Source: Chitinimonas_A lacunae (GTDB lineage: Bacteria; Pseudomonadota; Gammaproteobacteria; Burkholderiales; Chitinimonadaceae). Taken from it: a stretch of DNA of 64,000 nt. Shown here one piece after another: positions 18,701 to 27,800 of the stretch. Numbering within the stretch: position 1 is the stretch's first letter; every line of letters starts with the position of its first letter. Location of the stretch: the NCBI RefSeq assembly GCF_042650885.1, contig NZ_JBHSBU010000001.1, positions 1,674,001 to 1,738,000 on the forward strand, given 5' to 3'. A program made the translations under genes and the position numbers. Under the pieces are notes generated by a model. The model was not told the origin of the DNA. It ran no database searches and saw only the letters and a program-made list of their open reading frames with translations.

Positions 18701-19997
18701 TAGCAGCTTCGGCCAGGGTCTCGAAACGGGCAGCCACTTCGGCCATCACGGCGCTGTCGTACAGACCACGATGGAAACGCAGCCGCAATACCGTGTCGTC
18801 GCCGGGCAGGAACTGGCATTCGAACGGATAGTGGGTGTATTCGAACAGGCCGACGTCGTCTTCGATGGGGCGCGGCAGATCGGGGTCGGGTGCCGTGGCC
18901 TCGGCCTGCGGGTAGTTCTCGAACACCAGCACATGGTCGATCAGCGCCTGCCGCAGCGGGTGGTCGTTCATCGCTTCGGACAGGGGGTGATGATGATGCT
19001 CGCGCGCGGCGATGGCCGCTTGCTGGACCCGGCCCAGCAGCTGGCGCAGCGGCGGATTGTCGTCAAAGCGCACCCGTACCGGCACGGCATTGATGAAGAT
19101 CCCCACGGTCCGCTCGGCTTCGGCCAGATCGCTGGGCCGCCCCGAGACGGTGGCGGCAAATACCGCATCGCGCCGGCCGTTGAGCCGACCCAGCAGCAGC
19201 CCCCACAGCGTCTGCACCACTTCGCTCAGGGTGACGCCGGCTTCGCGCGCCAGCGTCTGCAACCCGGCCACCGTCGCCGGCGCCAGGGTGTGGCGGACTT
19301 CACCGGCAGCGTAATCCTGCTGACTTGCCGTACCGAACCGGGCTTCGAGCCGGTGCGGCATCGGGGTGGCGATCTCGAAGCCCGCCAGCAGCGTGCGCCA
19401 GAAATCGCGCGAGGCGTGGCGGTCGCGGTCTGCCAGCCAGCGGATATAGGCCGAGAACGGCGGCGCCGGGGGCAGACGCAGCGGCGTGCCGTGCAACTCG
19501 GCCAGGTAGAGCGCATCGAGGTCGCGTTCAAGGATGGCCAGACTCCAGCCATCGAGCAGGATATGGTGAAAGCTCCACACCACCCGGTGCAGCCGCTCGC
19601 CCACCTTGAACAGCGCCAGCCGCAGCGGCACTTCGCGGGTCAGCTCGAAGCCGCGTGCCACATCGGCCGCCTTGTAGCGCGCCATCGCACTCTGGCGCGC
19701 TTCGGCGTCGAGTGCGCTCAGGTCTTCGTAATGGAACAGCAAGGGCGCCTGCTTCAACACCAGTTGCACCGGTTGCGGCACCTTGCGCACGGCAAACACG
19801 GTGCGCAGGATGTCATGGCGATCCACCAGCTTCTGCCACGCCGCCTGCCAGCGCACCACATCGAGCGGGCCGTCGAGTCCGTAGTCGATCTGCTCGAAAT
19901 AGGCGTGCGAGTCGGGTTCGCGCAGGGCGTGGTAGAGCATGCCTTCCTGTAGCGGTGACAGGGCGTACAGATTCTTGATATTGCTGCGTTCGATCAT
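12771..19997 (-). CDS. NRPS with embedded FkbH domain: C-FkbH-PCP-C-A-PCP-TE
   Basis: Final synthase of the line, about 2,408 residues. Domains: C (~1-440, HHILLDGW; its MIERSNIKNLYALSPLQEGM start resembles acceptor ends that dock to an epimerase-ended partner); FkbH-like HAD domain (~465-1000, with DCDNTLWGD at ~647, SKNVEADVW, INWQPKSDN and LDDSPAEC); PCP (GGHSL, ~1100); C (~1160-1590, HHIAGDGW); A (~1620-2100); PCP (GGNSL); TE (~2200-2408, GYSGG nucleophile, late His in ASHHQ). The A-domain code read against GrsA numbering is DASTIAAVCK, a tyrosine code. FkbH proteins are known to place a glyceryl unit from 1,3-bisphosphoglycerate on a carrier protein, so this module should add glycerate instead of an amino acid. 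The start is the ATG at 19997; a GTG at 20009 overlapping the previous stop is the alternative. Confidence 0.92.
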   Translation of the reverse strand: MIERSNIKNLYALSPLQEGMLYHALREPDSHAYFEQIDYGLDGPLDVVRWQAAWQKLVDRHDILRTVFAVRKVPQPVQLVLKQAPLLFHYEDLSALDAEARQSAMARYKAADVARGFELTREVPLRLALFKVGERLHRVVWSFHHILLDGWSLAILERDLDALYLAELHGTPLRLPPAPPFSAYIRWLADRDRHASRDFWRTLLAGFEIATPMPHRLEARFGTASQQDYAAGEVRHTLAPATVAGLQTLAREAGVTLSEVVQTLWGLLLGRLNGRRDAVFAATVSGRPSDLAEAERTVGIFINAVPVRVRFDDNPPLRQLLGRVQQAAIAAREHHHHPLSEAMNDHPLRQALIDHVLVFENYPQAEATAPDPDLPRPIEDDVGLFEYTHYPFECQFLPGDDTVLRLRFHRGLYDSAVMAEVAARFETLAEAAIANPEQGAIELAEAERRTPAPGPIGVAASFTAEPVADAARRWLREWACPAEIVLAPYNQCLQALHDPASPLNRGRFGLLLFRFADALRDLADDGQALSQLDQLGSAMLDAVRNRPGGLPLVVFGLPCAGTDSAEARHAQAWQRRFEAEVAELPGVTVRQIDELLRQEVDGPLFDPVADLVGHLPYSTAGCAALGAELARAVVCRARPPFKVIAVDCDNTLWGDVCGEVGPEGVVLSEGHLALQSFLLARRAEGWLIALASKNVEADVWAVFERRSEMLLKREHVSAAAINWQPKSDNLRALARELNLGVDSFVLLDDSPAECTEVMNGCPEALALPLPADARQFPAWLARVWAFDVAEITREDRERADLLRAERERDSLRERLSERDDGTFARQIGLTVRIGPARPWQWTRLSQLSLRTNQFNLSGRRRSESEIGEFATTAGQMALAVEVEDRFGRYGLTGALLLRLDSPGRCLEIDTLLLSCRVLGRRAEWAILCALGRLARRSGCERITAPLRPTERNQPVRDFLATAPWRSLGDDNFECRLSELGAEIDAVTLLDDYCFPEQEPAAPPPSAITSVPTSTEPTTRLVRPAFPLALVNEARLRHGLHYLPLLAYCRGWTAAATVQSGHAAPVSTPPAGPAEEKIAAIFAEVLGHSAIDALRPFAEQGGHSLHAVRVVSRIEHVFGCAIALVDFFRHDTVRALAGLLAASPASAAGRRPIAPVAEAEHYPVSPQQERMWLLSRLGAASAYQLGAAFRLRGRLDAQALAAAVTDTVARHDMLRTIYLETAEGLRQCILPKGPVLEVCDWPGEAESASREIGRRLREPLRLDAEPPVRFLLYRLGPAEAVLGIVLHHIAGDGWSFGLLLDSLAAAYNGRPDREGSVLRYRDYAVWTRSAEAAQEWQRARAYWRERLAAPGPIAMIPPDRPRPAQPSGRGASVERRLCADAELLQRRLAAQRSGLFGFVTAALAVLLYRHDREGRVRLGTPVAGRDRPEIESTVGLFVNTVVLDLELDGEDSFAEVLSSATERAQAALDHAAWPFDRLVDELTPVRQPGRHPLFDALLVLQNSPRPPASLEGVAVDDLPLDSEGAAFDLVFEFGVDRDGALSCRLRYSLDLYEPATAARLLARLETLLSAALDQPQRPIGSLPLLDGSEAALLAGFGRGEPQAAPLADLGRWFSEQAARTPERTALRGETGTFSYAELDRRARRLAHTLLRQPGVVPGNIVAVLHERDADWAVALLATLQAGCVYLPLDPRHPDARLRELIEDAGALTVLTRPALAHRLRAAGVPTMVELFCEQGEGEAAELPAVRPDPDAPAYLLYTSGSTGRPKGVKVSQRAFANMIADQMQAFAMTADDTALQLAACCFDASLSECFMAWLCGAALALVDGATARDPVRLGRFLRDHQVSVATFTPSHLRHLDPADLASLRCLILAGEAAFAHDLERVARPGLTVFNAYGPTETAVCATLGAVAAADGQGRLPIGRPIANSRIRIVNAQDHDQPIGVAGELCVEGIGVALGYLNRPGESLARFYRTAAGERGYRTGDLALWRDDGRLIYLGRRDDQVKIRGQRCEPGELEAALLAQPGVTAAAVTVETGVDGDQLLAFLCGEPTDEAVLRHRLAALLPPHLLPARLRWLDQLPLTVNGKVDRAALAALPVAPSATTTPLPASPWLETVLEGFRSVLPTIEIDADFFAAGGNSLAAMRLARELERRLGLPCPAELIFEHPSPRRLADALARPCATTVSSGRLRRYGAGNSDSTLLALPPSPGLGVVYAALAAHWPGRSLLSLDVDFEQIAPWLDGLADEVADCRDGKRLTLLGYSGGGKLALGLAARLADRGCAVERVLLLDCWHVDGAREAAATPLSEGLVALAAQPGERLTAARERLLQRERRYREAIDAFLPTEPLVCPVVHLLADLGGALPPHQWWRDWSHLATGYEEIPLGASHHQLLAPAQLQASAAAILAAWQGADAAVG

Positions 19998-20005
19998 GGA
20001 TGGGA

Positions 20006-21610
20006 TCACCGGCTCTGCCGCGCAGCCTGGTGACGGATCACTTCGGCGGCGGCGTAATGGGGGTCGAGGTCGGACAGCGTGCCGTCGGTTTCAAAGTGGG
20101 CGATGAACACCTGGCCGATGGCATAGGTCAGTCCCGAGGCGATCACCGCCGAGGGGACGAAACTGGTAAAGAAACTCGCCACCGATACCGCTGCCAGCGC
20201 ACTGCCGGCCGCCCAGCCCGTCGATACACCACCGACCGTGGCCGCCAGCAGCGCCCGCAGCCGGTGTTCGGTGAAATCGACCGAATAGAGCTGGCACAGG
20301 CGACGCACCAGCTTCAACTGGATGGCAAAGCTCGCCAGGGTATCGATCAAGGGCACCGGAATCGCCATCGAGGCGCCCGCCAGCAGGGCATGTTCACGCA
20401 CAATGTCCTCGGCGTAATGGCGACGTGCCGACACCGATTCCTCCTTCGAGATCGGTTTGAGCAGACCGGCTTTCTTGCGCACCGACGGCTGGCGCTTGCT
20501 GGAGGGCACGACTTCAGCGACAGCCGGCAACGATTCGGGGGCTGCGGCAACCTCAACCTTGGCAGGCTGAACCGGCGCCGGCTGGGCCGATTCGGCAACC
20601 ACGGCCGGGACGCTGCGCTCTGGCTCAGAAGACGACTGCTTATCGCCACCGGCTGGCCCTGACGCCGCCTCAGACTTCTTGGGCGTCGCATCCTTCTTGG
20701 CACTGCTTTCGTGTGAAGAAGCGCTGCCCGCCTTCAACACCGACTCCGCCTTGGCCTCGCTCGGACGCCCCGACGAGGCATCCGACGCCTTCAATGCCGG
20801 CGCCGCTTTCGCCTCGCCTGGACGCACCGACGAGGCACCCGACGCCTTCAGCGACGGTTCCGCTTTCGCTTCACTCGGACGCACCGACGAGGCACCCGAC
20901 ACTTTCAGCGACGGTTCCGCTTTCGCTTCGCTCGGACGCACCGATGAGGCACCCGACACTTTCAGCGACGGTTCCGCTTTCGCTTCGCTCGGACGTACCG
21001 ATGAGGCACCCGACACCTTCAGCGACGGTTCCGCTTTCGCTTCGCTCGGACGTACCGATGAGGCACCCGACACCTTCCGCGACGGTTCCGCTTTCGCTTC
21101 GCTCGGACGCACCGATGAGGCATCCGATGCCTTCAACGCCGGCTCCGTCCTCGCCTCGCTCGGATGCACCGATGAGGCATCCGACGCCTTCGAGGTCGGG
21201 TTTGTCTTTGTGTCGTTTGGATGCGGCGAGGGGGCATCCGATGGCTTCGACGACAGGTCGAGTTTGACTTGGGTCGGCGCAAGCGAAGCGCTGCCCGAGC
21301 CTTTCAGGGCAGGATCGGCCTGGGTATCGCCCGGTCGCATCGATGCGGCTTCGGCGGTTTGGCGCTGAGGTTCGGCTTTGGCACCAGCGGGGCGCACCAG
21401 CGATTCATCCGAGGGTTGCAGGGCAGCCTGGCGTTGGTCGGCGGGTTGCGTGCCGGTTTCTGCCTGGGCGGCCTGCTTGGTTGTGTTGGCGCCGGACGGA
21501 TTTGCTGCGGTGCCAGCCGTTTGGGCGCTGGCGGATTTCGCCTCGTGCCGTTTGGCACCGGCCGGCCGTTGGCCATGGCGGTGCGAGGATGTCTTTTTTG
21601 AATCGGTCAT
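20006..21610 (-). CDS. DUF697-like membrane protein with long repeat-rich N-terminus
   Basis: About 534 residues. The N-terminal ~370 residues are hydrophilic and low-complexity, dominated by a 19-residue tandem repeat. The C-terminal ~145 residues are hydrophobic and DUF697/YcjF-like: ALLAGASMAIPVPLIDTL, ATVGGVSTGWAAGSALA, and TYAIGQVFIAHFETDGT. The same C-terminal signature occurs in the second DUF697 protein at 49530-50111. The ATG at 21610 has a near-perfect AAGGAGG ribosome-binding site 7 bases upstream. The gene sits between two synthase genes, with its stop touching the start region of the FkbH-containing synthase, so it is co-expressed with the pathway. Function unknown; a membrane scaffold or self-protection role is only a guess. 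Confidence 0.8.
   Translation of the reverse strand: MTDSKKTSSHRHGQRPAGAKRHEAKSASAQTAGTAANPSGANTTKQAAQAETGTQPADQRQAALQPSDESLVRPAGAKAEPQRQTAEAASMRPGDTQADPALKGSGSASLAPTQVKLDLSSKPSDAPSPHPNDTKTNPTSKASDASSVHPSEARTEPALKASDASSVRPSEAKAEPSRKVSGASSVRPSEAKAEPSLKVSGASSVRPSEAKAEPSLKVSGASSVRPSEAKAEPSLKVSGASSVRPSEAKAEPSLKASGASSVRPGEAKAAPALKASDASSGRPSEAKAESVLKAGSASSHESSAKKDATPKKSEAASGPAGGDKQSSSEPERSVPAVVAESAQPAPVQPAKVEVAAAPESLPAVAEVVPSSKRQPSVRKKAGLLKPISKEESVSARRHYAEDIVREHALLAGASMAIPVPLIDTLASFAIQLKLVRRLCQLYSVDFTEHRLRALLAATVGGVSTGWAAGSALAAVSVASFFTSFVPSAVIASGLTYAIGQVFIAHFETDGTLSDLDPHYAAAEVIRHQAARQSR
20732..21187 (-). repeat. 57-bp coding tandem repeat (19-residue unit, 8 copies)
   Basis: Eight consecutive copies of a 57-base unit encode a 19-residue repeat with consensus ASGASSVRPSEAKAEPSLK. 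The central four are nearly identical (VSGASSVRPSEAKAEPSLK), and degenerate copies flank the array on both sides. Conserved positions are Ser-Ser, Arg-Pro and Glu-Ala-Lys. High identity among central copies suggests recent expansion by slippage or recombination. Copy-number change would keep the reading frame. Confidence 0.9.
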
Positions 21611-21694
21611 GCGACTTCCTCCTTGCAAGGTTGAGGCGAGCGATGACGGATCGGTCGCCGGGACGCCATAACTTCCCTCTGGACAAGTAAAATA

Positions 21695-21755
21695 TTTATT
21701 TCTGAATATTTACTGACATACATCTAGCACCGTTTTTTCCTGAAATTTTCCTTTT
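21695..21755 (-). promoter_or_regulatory. candidate shared cluster promoter element, copy 1
   Basis: An AT-rich block in GC-rich surroundings. Plus-strand landmarks are TTTATTTCT (21695-21703), ACTGAC (21712-21717) and TTTTCCTGAAATTTTCC (21735-21751). The same three landmarks recur in the same order near 31692-31750, and the last one again near 31435. It lies ~85-145 bases upstream of the DUF697 start codon, right after a strong hairpin that ends the preceding gene, which is where a new promoter would be needed. Regulatory role is inferred. Confidence 0.45.
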
Positions 21756-21765
21756 CAAACGGACA

Positions 21766-21794
21766 GGCGGAGACGGCTCGATTCCGTCTCCGCC
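21766..21794 (-). terminator. perfect hairpin after NRPS gene stop
   Basis: GGCGGAGACGG (21766-21776) pairs perfectly with CCGTCTCCGCC (21784-21794) around a 7-base loop, 7 bases beyond the stop of the synthase at 21802. The following minus-strand bases (tgtccgtttgaaaa) lack a true U-tract, so it may be a weak intrinsic terminator, an mRNA 3'-end stabiliser or an attenuator. Confidence 0.6.
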
Positions 21795-21801
21795 GGCCAT
21801 T

Positions 21802-24800
21802 TCATCGCACGCTCTGCTCCAGATCGTCGAGGAAGGCATCGAGCGCGGCGATGTCCATCCCGTCGAAGTCGATGTCGCTCGGGCTCAGTTGCGGCGCGCT
21901 GCAATCACGGCAGTGTTCGGCCAGCTCATGCAGATTGCGCTCGAAGTCGCGCCGCAGCGTCTCGAACAGCGCAAGCGGGTAGCGGCCGCTGTCGGCCACC
22001 ATCCGCACATGGAGGCAGCCGTCCTTGACCTCGGCCGTTACATCGAGCGCATGGGGAAGACGGGTATCGGGCGCGATCTCGTCGCCGGTCGATTCGGGTG
22101 CCAGCAGCAACGGCATGGCATCGTCGAAGCGGCCCAGGTAGTTGAAGCTGGTTTCGGCGACCGGTCCGTGCGCCAGCTCGGCATCACCGTGCAGATAGCG
22201 CAGCACCCCATAGCCGAGCCCACGGTCGGGCACTCCCCGCAGCGCTTCCTTGACCTGGCGCACGCACAGCGACCACTGCTCGGCATCGACCTGCACGCAA
22301 AGCGGATACATCGCGGTAAACCAACCGACGCTGCGCGACAGATCGAGGTCATCGAACAAAGGCTCACGACCATGCCCTTCGAGTGCGATACGGCAGACCG
22401 GGTGGTACTGGATCTGCGCCAGCGTGCGCAGCCAGGCGGCCAGCAACAGCTCGTCACCCTGGGTCTGATAGGCCGTATGACCGTCGCCAAGCAGCAGGCC
22501 GGTCGCGGTCGAATCGAGCACGAACGCCAGCAGCGGCCGCGCCTCGACTGGCGCCGGCACCGCCTCGGCGCGCAGCTGCGGCAGATGACCGCACGGCTGT
22601 CCCAACCGCTCGCGCCAATAGGCACGCTGCTCGACAAAGCGTGGCTCGGCCGCCAGCCGGCGCGCCCAGGCGGCCGGCGAATGGGTGCGCGGCGGCAGCT
22701 CGGCCTGCTCGTCCTTGAGCAAGCGGGACAGATCGTCGAGCAGCACGCGCCATGACACCCCGTCCACGGCCCAGTGATGAATGGTCAGGAACAGGCGGGC
22801 CGCCTCGGGCAGACGGTAGAGCACCGCTTGCAGCAGCGGCGCCTCGGCCGGGCGGAAGGACGCCTGGGTCGCGGCGATATCGGCCTGCATCTGCGCCAGC
22901 TCGGTACAGCCGACCTCGCGCAGCGCAGCCGGCTGTGCCGACTCGAAACGCTGCCATGGCCGCCCGGACGCATCGCGGCCAAAACGCAGCCGCAGGGCAT
23001 CGTGCCGGTCGATCAGCCGGTCCAGCGCACTCTGCACCGTCGCCAGCGTGGTAGCGGCCGGCAACACCAGCAATATCGATTGGTTGAAATGGTGGGCGCT
23101 GCTGAAGTCCTGTTCGAGGAACCAGTGCTGGATCGGCAACAACGGCGCCTGGCCCCACTCGACCGACACGGCCGCACGACCCGACGTGCGTTCGGCCAAC
23201 TGTGGCGCCAGCGCGGCAATGGTCGGGCTTTGCAGCAACTGGGTGACTTTGAGCTGGAAGCCCCGTTCACGCAGTCGTGCCGCGATCTGGATCGCCTGGA
23301 TCGAATCGCCGCCCAGGGCGAAATAGTTGTCCTCGACGCCAAAGTCCTGCCGGCCCAATACCTCGGCCCAGCACTGCCACAGCACCTGCTCGCGACCTTC
23401 GCTGGGCGCGACCACTGCCGCCAGCGGCGCTGCGGCAGGTTCGGGCGCAGGCAGGGCGGCACGGTCCACCTTGCCATTGCGGTTCAGCGGCAGCGCCGCC
23501 AGTGCGACACAGTGCGCCGGCCGCATATAGCCCGGCAGCCGCTCGGCCAGATGAGCACGCAAGACGGCTTCCCCGACCTGCGCCCCGGACGCGACGGTGT
23601 AATAGGCCACCAGTTCCAGATTGCCCTGTGCCGTCGCCCGCGGCATCACATGGACCTGGGCGACCCCGGGCAGCGTCAGCAGCGCCTGCTCGACCTCGCC
23701 CAGTTCCACCCGATAGCCGCGAATCTTGACCTGTCCATCGAGCCGGCCCAGGAACACGATGGCGCCATCGTCGCGCCGCAAGGTCAGATCGCCGCTGCGA
23801 TAGAGCGGCTCATCGACCGAGCGGACCCGCACAAAACGCTCGGCAGTCGTCTCCGGCAGGCCCAGATAACCGAGCGCCAGCCCCGCCCCACCGATATACA
23901 GCTCGCCCGGCACGCCGACCGGCGCGGGTTCGCCCAGCGCATCGAGCACATGGGCCGTGGTGTGACCGATCGGCAAGCCGATCGGCAGACGCGGATGGAT
24001 ACCCGCCAGATCGGCAGGTTGCACCACATGGAAGGTGGAGAAGGTGGTGGTTTCGGTCGGTCCGTAGACATGGACCAGCGCGCCGGGCTGCATCAGCCCG
24101 AGTGCCCGTTCGACCAGCGGCAGATTGGCTTCCTGGCCGCCGAAGTAGAGCTTGCGCAGCCGGCGCAGCGACTGCGGTGCCGCTTGCACCCACTGGTTGA
24201 ATAGCGCCGTGGTGACAAACGACACGGTGACGCCGTGCCGCTCGACGAAATCGGCCAGCGCCTCTGGGTCCATCGCCGTATCACGGTCGGGCAGACACAG
24301 GGCCAGACCATGACACAGCGCGGCAAACAGATCGAAGGTGGCGCCGTCGAAGGCGTAGTTGGACAGTTGCAGCAAGCGGTCGCCCGTGACGGGCTCGAAG
24401 TACCGGCTGTCCGACACCAGCCGCAACACCGCACGCTGCGGTGTCGAGACGCCCTTGGGCCGACCGGTCGAGCCCGAGGTGTACATCAGATAGATCGGGG
24501 CCTCGCCGCCACGGCGCGCCACCTGCACGGGCTGTCCGTGGCCGACTTCATCGAGCTGCAACAAGGGCAGCGCCGGCAGATCGTCGCGCTCGCGCTCCCG
24601 GTCGTAGAGCAGCAGCGCCGCGCCGCTGTCTTCGAGCAGGAAACGCCGGCGTGCAGACGGCGCATCGGGCTCGATCGGCACATAGGCCGAACCCACCTTG
24701 AGCACGGCGAGTACGGCCACGATCCAGCCCGGCCCCCGCTCGAATTGCAGCGCGATATGCCGGCCGGCCGCCGCCTCGACGCCCAGCGCCGCCTGGATGC

Positions 24801-27800
24801 GGGCTGCCCAGTCGGCTGCGGCGGCGTCAAGCCGGCCATAGCTCCAGCTCTCCCGATCATCGATCAACGCCGGCGCCTCGGGCATTGCCTGGGCCCAGTA
24901 TTCGAAACGCTCCAGCACGCTGCTGTCAGCCAGTGCCGGTGAGGCGGGATTGAGCGTATCGAGCAGCCAATGCCGTTCAGCAGGCGCCAGCCAGTCGAGC
25001 CGATGGAGCGCTGCTGCCGGCGTGGCCGCGGCGGCCTCGATCAGCCGGAACAGCCGCTCGGCCAATGCCTGGACCGTGGCTGGGGCAAACAGATCGCTGT
25101 CGTATTCCAGATCGAGCCGGCCGCCCTGGCCGTCCAGACCGAACATCCAGCACAGATCGCAACGCGAGCCACTGCGCGGCAGCTCGCGTTCGGCACAGAC
25201 GACGCCGTCGAGTTGCAGCGGTCCACCCAGCGGTTCGACCGACAACATCACATCGAACAGCGGCGAGCGGGCCGTATCGCGCTCCAGACCCAGCTCCCCG
25301 ACCAGCCGGTCGAAGGGATAGCCCTGGTGCTGCACCCCCTCCGCCACCTTGGCCGCGGTCCACGCCAGCCAGTCGGCGAACGGCATCTCGGGCACCAGGC
25401 GGTCGCGCAGCGGCAGGGTGTTGACGAAACAGCCGACCATCCGCTCGCTGTCGGGATGCAGTCGCCCGGCCACCGGCGCACCGATCACCAGATCGGTCTG
25501 GCCCGCCAGACGCCACAGCAGCAGCCGCAGCGCAGCGAGCGCCACCGCAAACTCGCCGCAGCGGGCGCGCTCGGCCAGGCTGGCCAGCGCCGTGCGGGTC
25601 GCCGGCGACAAGGGCAGCCGCAGCGTGGCGCCGCGCAGCCCCTGGACTGCCGGGCGCGGGAAGTCGGTCTGTAGATCGAGCGTGGGCAGCGGTCCGGCCA
25701 GCTCGCGCCGCCAGTAATCGGCATCGGCCGCAAAATCGCCGCGCGCCAGCGATTCACGCCAGTGCACCGACAATTCGCGATAGGACGAAGGCAGGGCCGG
25801 CCAGTCGGGCGCGCGGCCGGCGCGGCGGGCAGCGTAGGCCAGCGCCAGATCGTGCGCCAGCAGCGGCATCGACCAGCCGTCCGCCGCGATATGGTGCAGC
25901 ACCGTCAGCAGGCTGCCGCGTCCCGGACCTTCCTGGCACCACAGCACGCGCAGCGGCCATTGCTGCGCCAGATCGAACGGCCGGTCGCGGAATTCGAGCA
26001 AGCGCGCCCGCCGCTCGTCTTGGCTCAATGCCGAGCCATCGAACTCGTGCCAGGCAACCGCGCCGGGCGGGTCGAGCCGTTGCAGCGGCTCTGCGCCCTC
26101 GACCACGATCCGGCTGCGCAGCACCGCATGGCGCCCGGCCAGATCGGCAAATGCGGTGCGCAGGGCCGGCAGATCGAGTGGTCCTTCGATCTCGCTTGCT
26201 CCGGCGATATGGTAGGCGGCGCTGGCCTGGCCGATGCCATGGAGCACCCACAGCCGCTGCTGCATCGGCGACAGCGGCGCCGGGGCGGTGTCGGACAGGG
26301 CCGCCAGCGGGGCCGCCCCGGGCGCCGAGTCGCCACCCAGCCTTGCCGCCAGCGAAGCCGGCGTTGGCGCTGCATACAGATCGGCCAGTGTCACCGCCCG
26401 CTGCAAGGCACGCGCCGCACGCAATACCAGCCGGTTGGCGGCCAGACTGCGCCCGCCCAGGGCAAAGAAGTCGGCGTGACGGCCCACCTGGGCCAGATCG
26501 AGCACTTCACACCACAGTCGCGCCAGTGCCGTCTCGGTCGGACCGACCGGCTCGGTGCGGTCATGGCTCAGCGCCGCCCGCGGCTCGGGCAGCGCAGCCA
26601 CATCGAGCTTGCCGTTGGCGTTGAGCGGCAGTGCCGTCAGGCGCACCAACAGCCTTGGCACCATATAGTCGGGCAGTCGGCTCGCCAGAGCTTCGATCAG
26701 TTGCTGACGCTGGGCCGCTTCGTCCACCTGGGCCGCCTCGGCCGTGGGTGTCCAGTAGGCGACCAGCGCCGTATCGTCGCCAACGGGCCGCACCAGCACG
26801 CGGCCGTCCATCACGCCAGGCAGACTGACCAGCGCCCGCTCGACTTCGCCGATCTCGATCCGGTGGCCGCGCACCTTGACCTGACCGTCGAGCCGACCCA
26901 GGAATACCAGTGAGCCGTCGGCCCGCCGCACTACCCGGTCGCCGCTGCGATAGCGCGGCGTGCCGTCGGCGGCAAGGCCGAAAACGGTGGCGCTCAGGGC
27001 ACTCTGGCCCAGATAGCCCAAGCCCACCCCGACCCCTTCGATCAGCAGCTCGCCCGGCACGCCGACCGGCAGCGGCGTCAGATCGGGCGCCACCACGCGC
27101 AGCGCCGTGTTGGCGGTGGGTCGGCCCAGCGGCAGCGGTCCCTCGCCTGCGGCGTCGAGACATTCGTGAAAGGCCGCACAGACGGCGGTTTCGCTCGGGC
27201 CATAGGCATTGATGTAGCGGATGCCCTGCGCCAGCACCCGCGCCACATCGGCCCGGCGCGGCGACTCGCCGCCGGTGTTGAGCAGGCGCAGCGGCAGCAG
27301 CGGCAGCTCGATCAGACTGTTGAGAAAACCGGGCGTCACCGCCGCCACCGTCACCCCGTAGCGGCGCAACGCCTCGACAAAGCCTTGCGGCGTGGCGGTG
27401 CGGGCGCGGTCGGTCAGCACCAGCGCTGCCCCCGAACCCAGGGCCAGGAAGATTTCAAACAGCGCCACATCGAAAGCGGGTGCGACGAATTGCAATACCC
27501 GGTCCGTGGGCTGCATATCGAGCGCCTCGATCTGGTCTTCGATCATATTGAGGAAGGCACGATGGCTGACCTGGACCGCCTTGGGCCGGCCGGTCGAGCC
27601 CGAGGTGTAGATCAGATAGGCCGGCGCAAGCGGATCACCCCCCGTCTGCGGCGGCACCGGTCGGCCCGGCAGATCGAAGCCTGCCACCACCGTGGCGATC
27701 TGCTGCGGCAGACCGGCGCGGCGCAAGCGGGCTTCCTGGGTCGCGTCGGTCAGCACCACGCCCGCACCGGCATCGGCGATCAGATCAAGCAGACGGGTGT

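Noticed and set aside
20732..21187. CRISPR-like array
   Set aside because: The 57-base repeats are contiguous without unique spacers and keep one reading frame in a gene.
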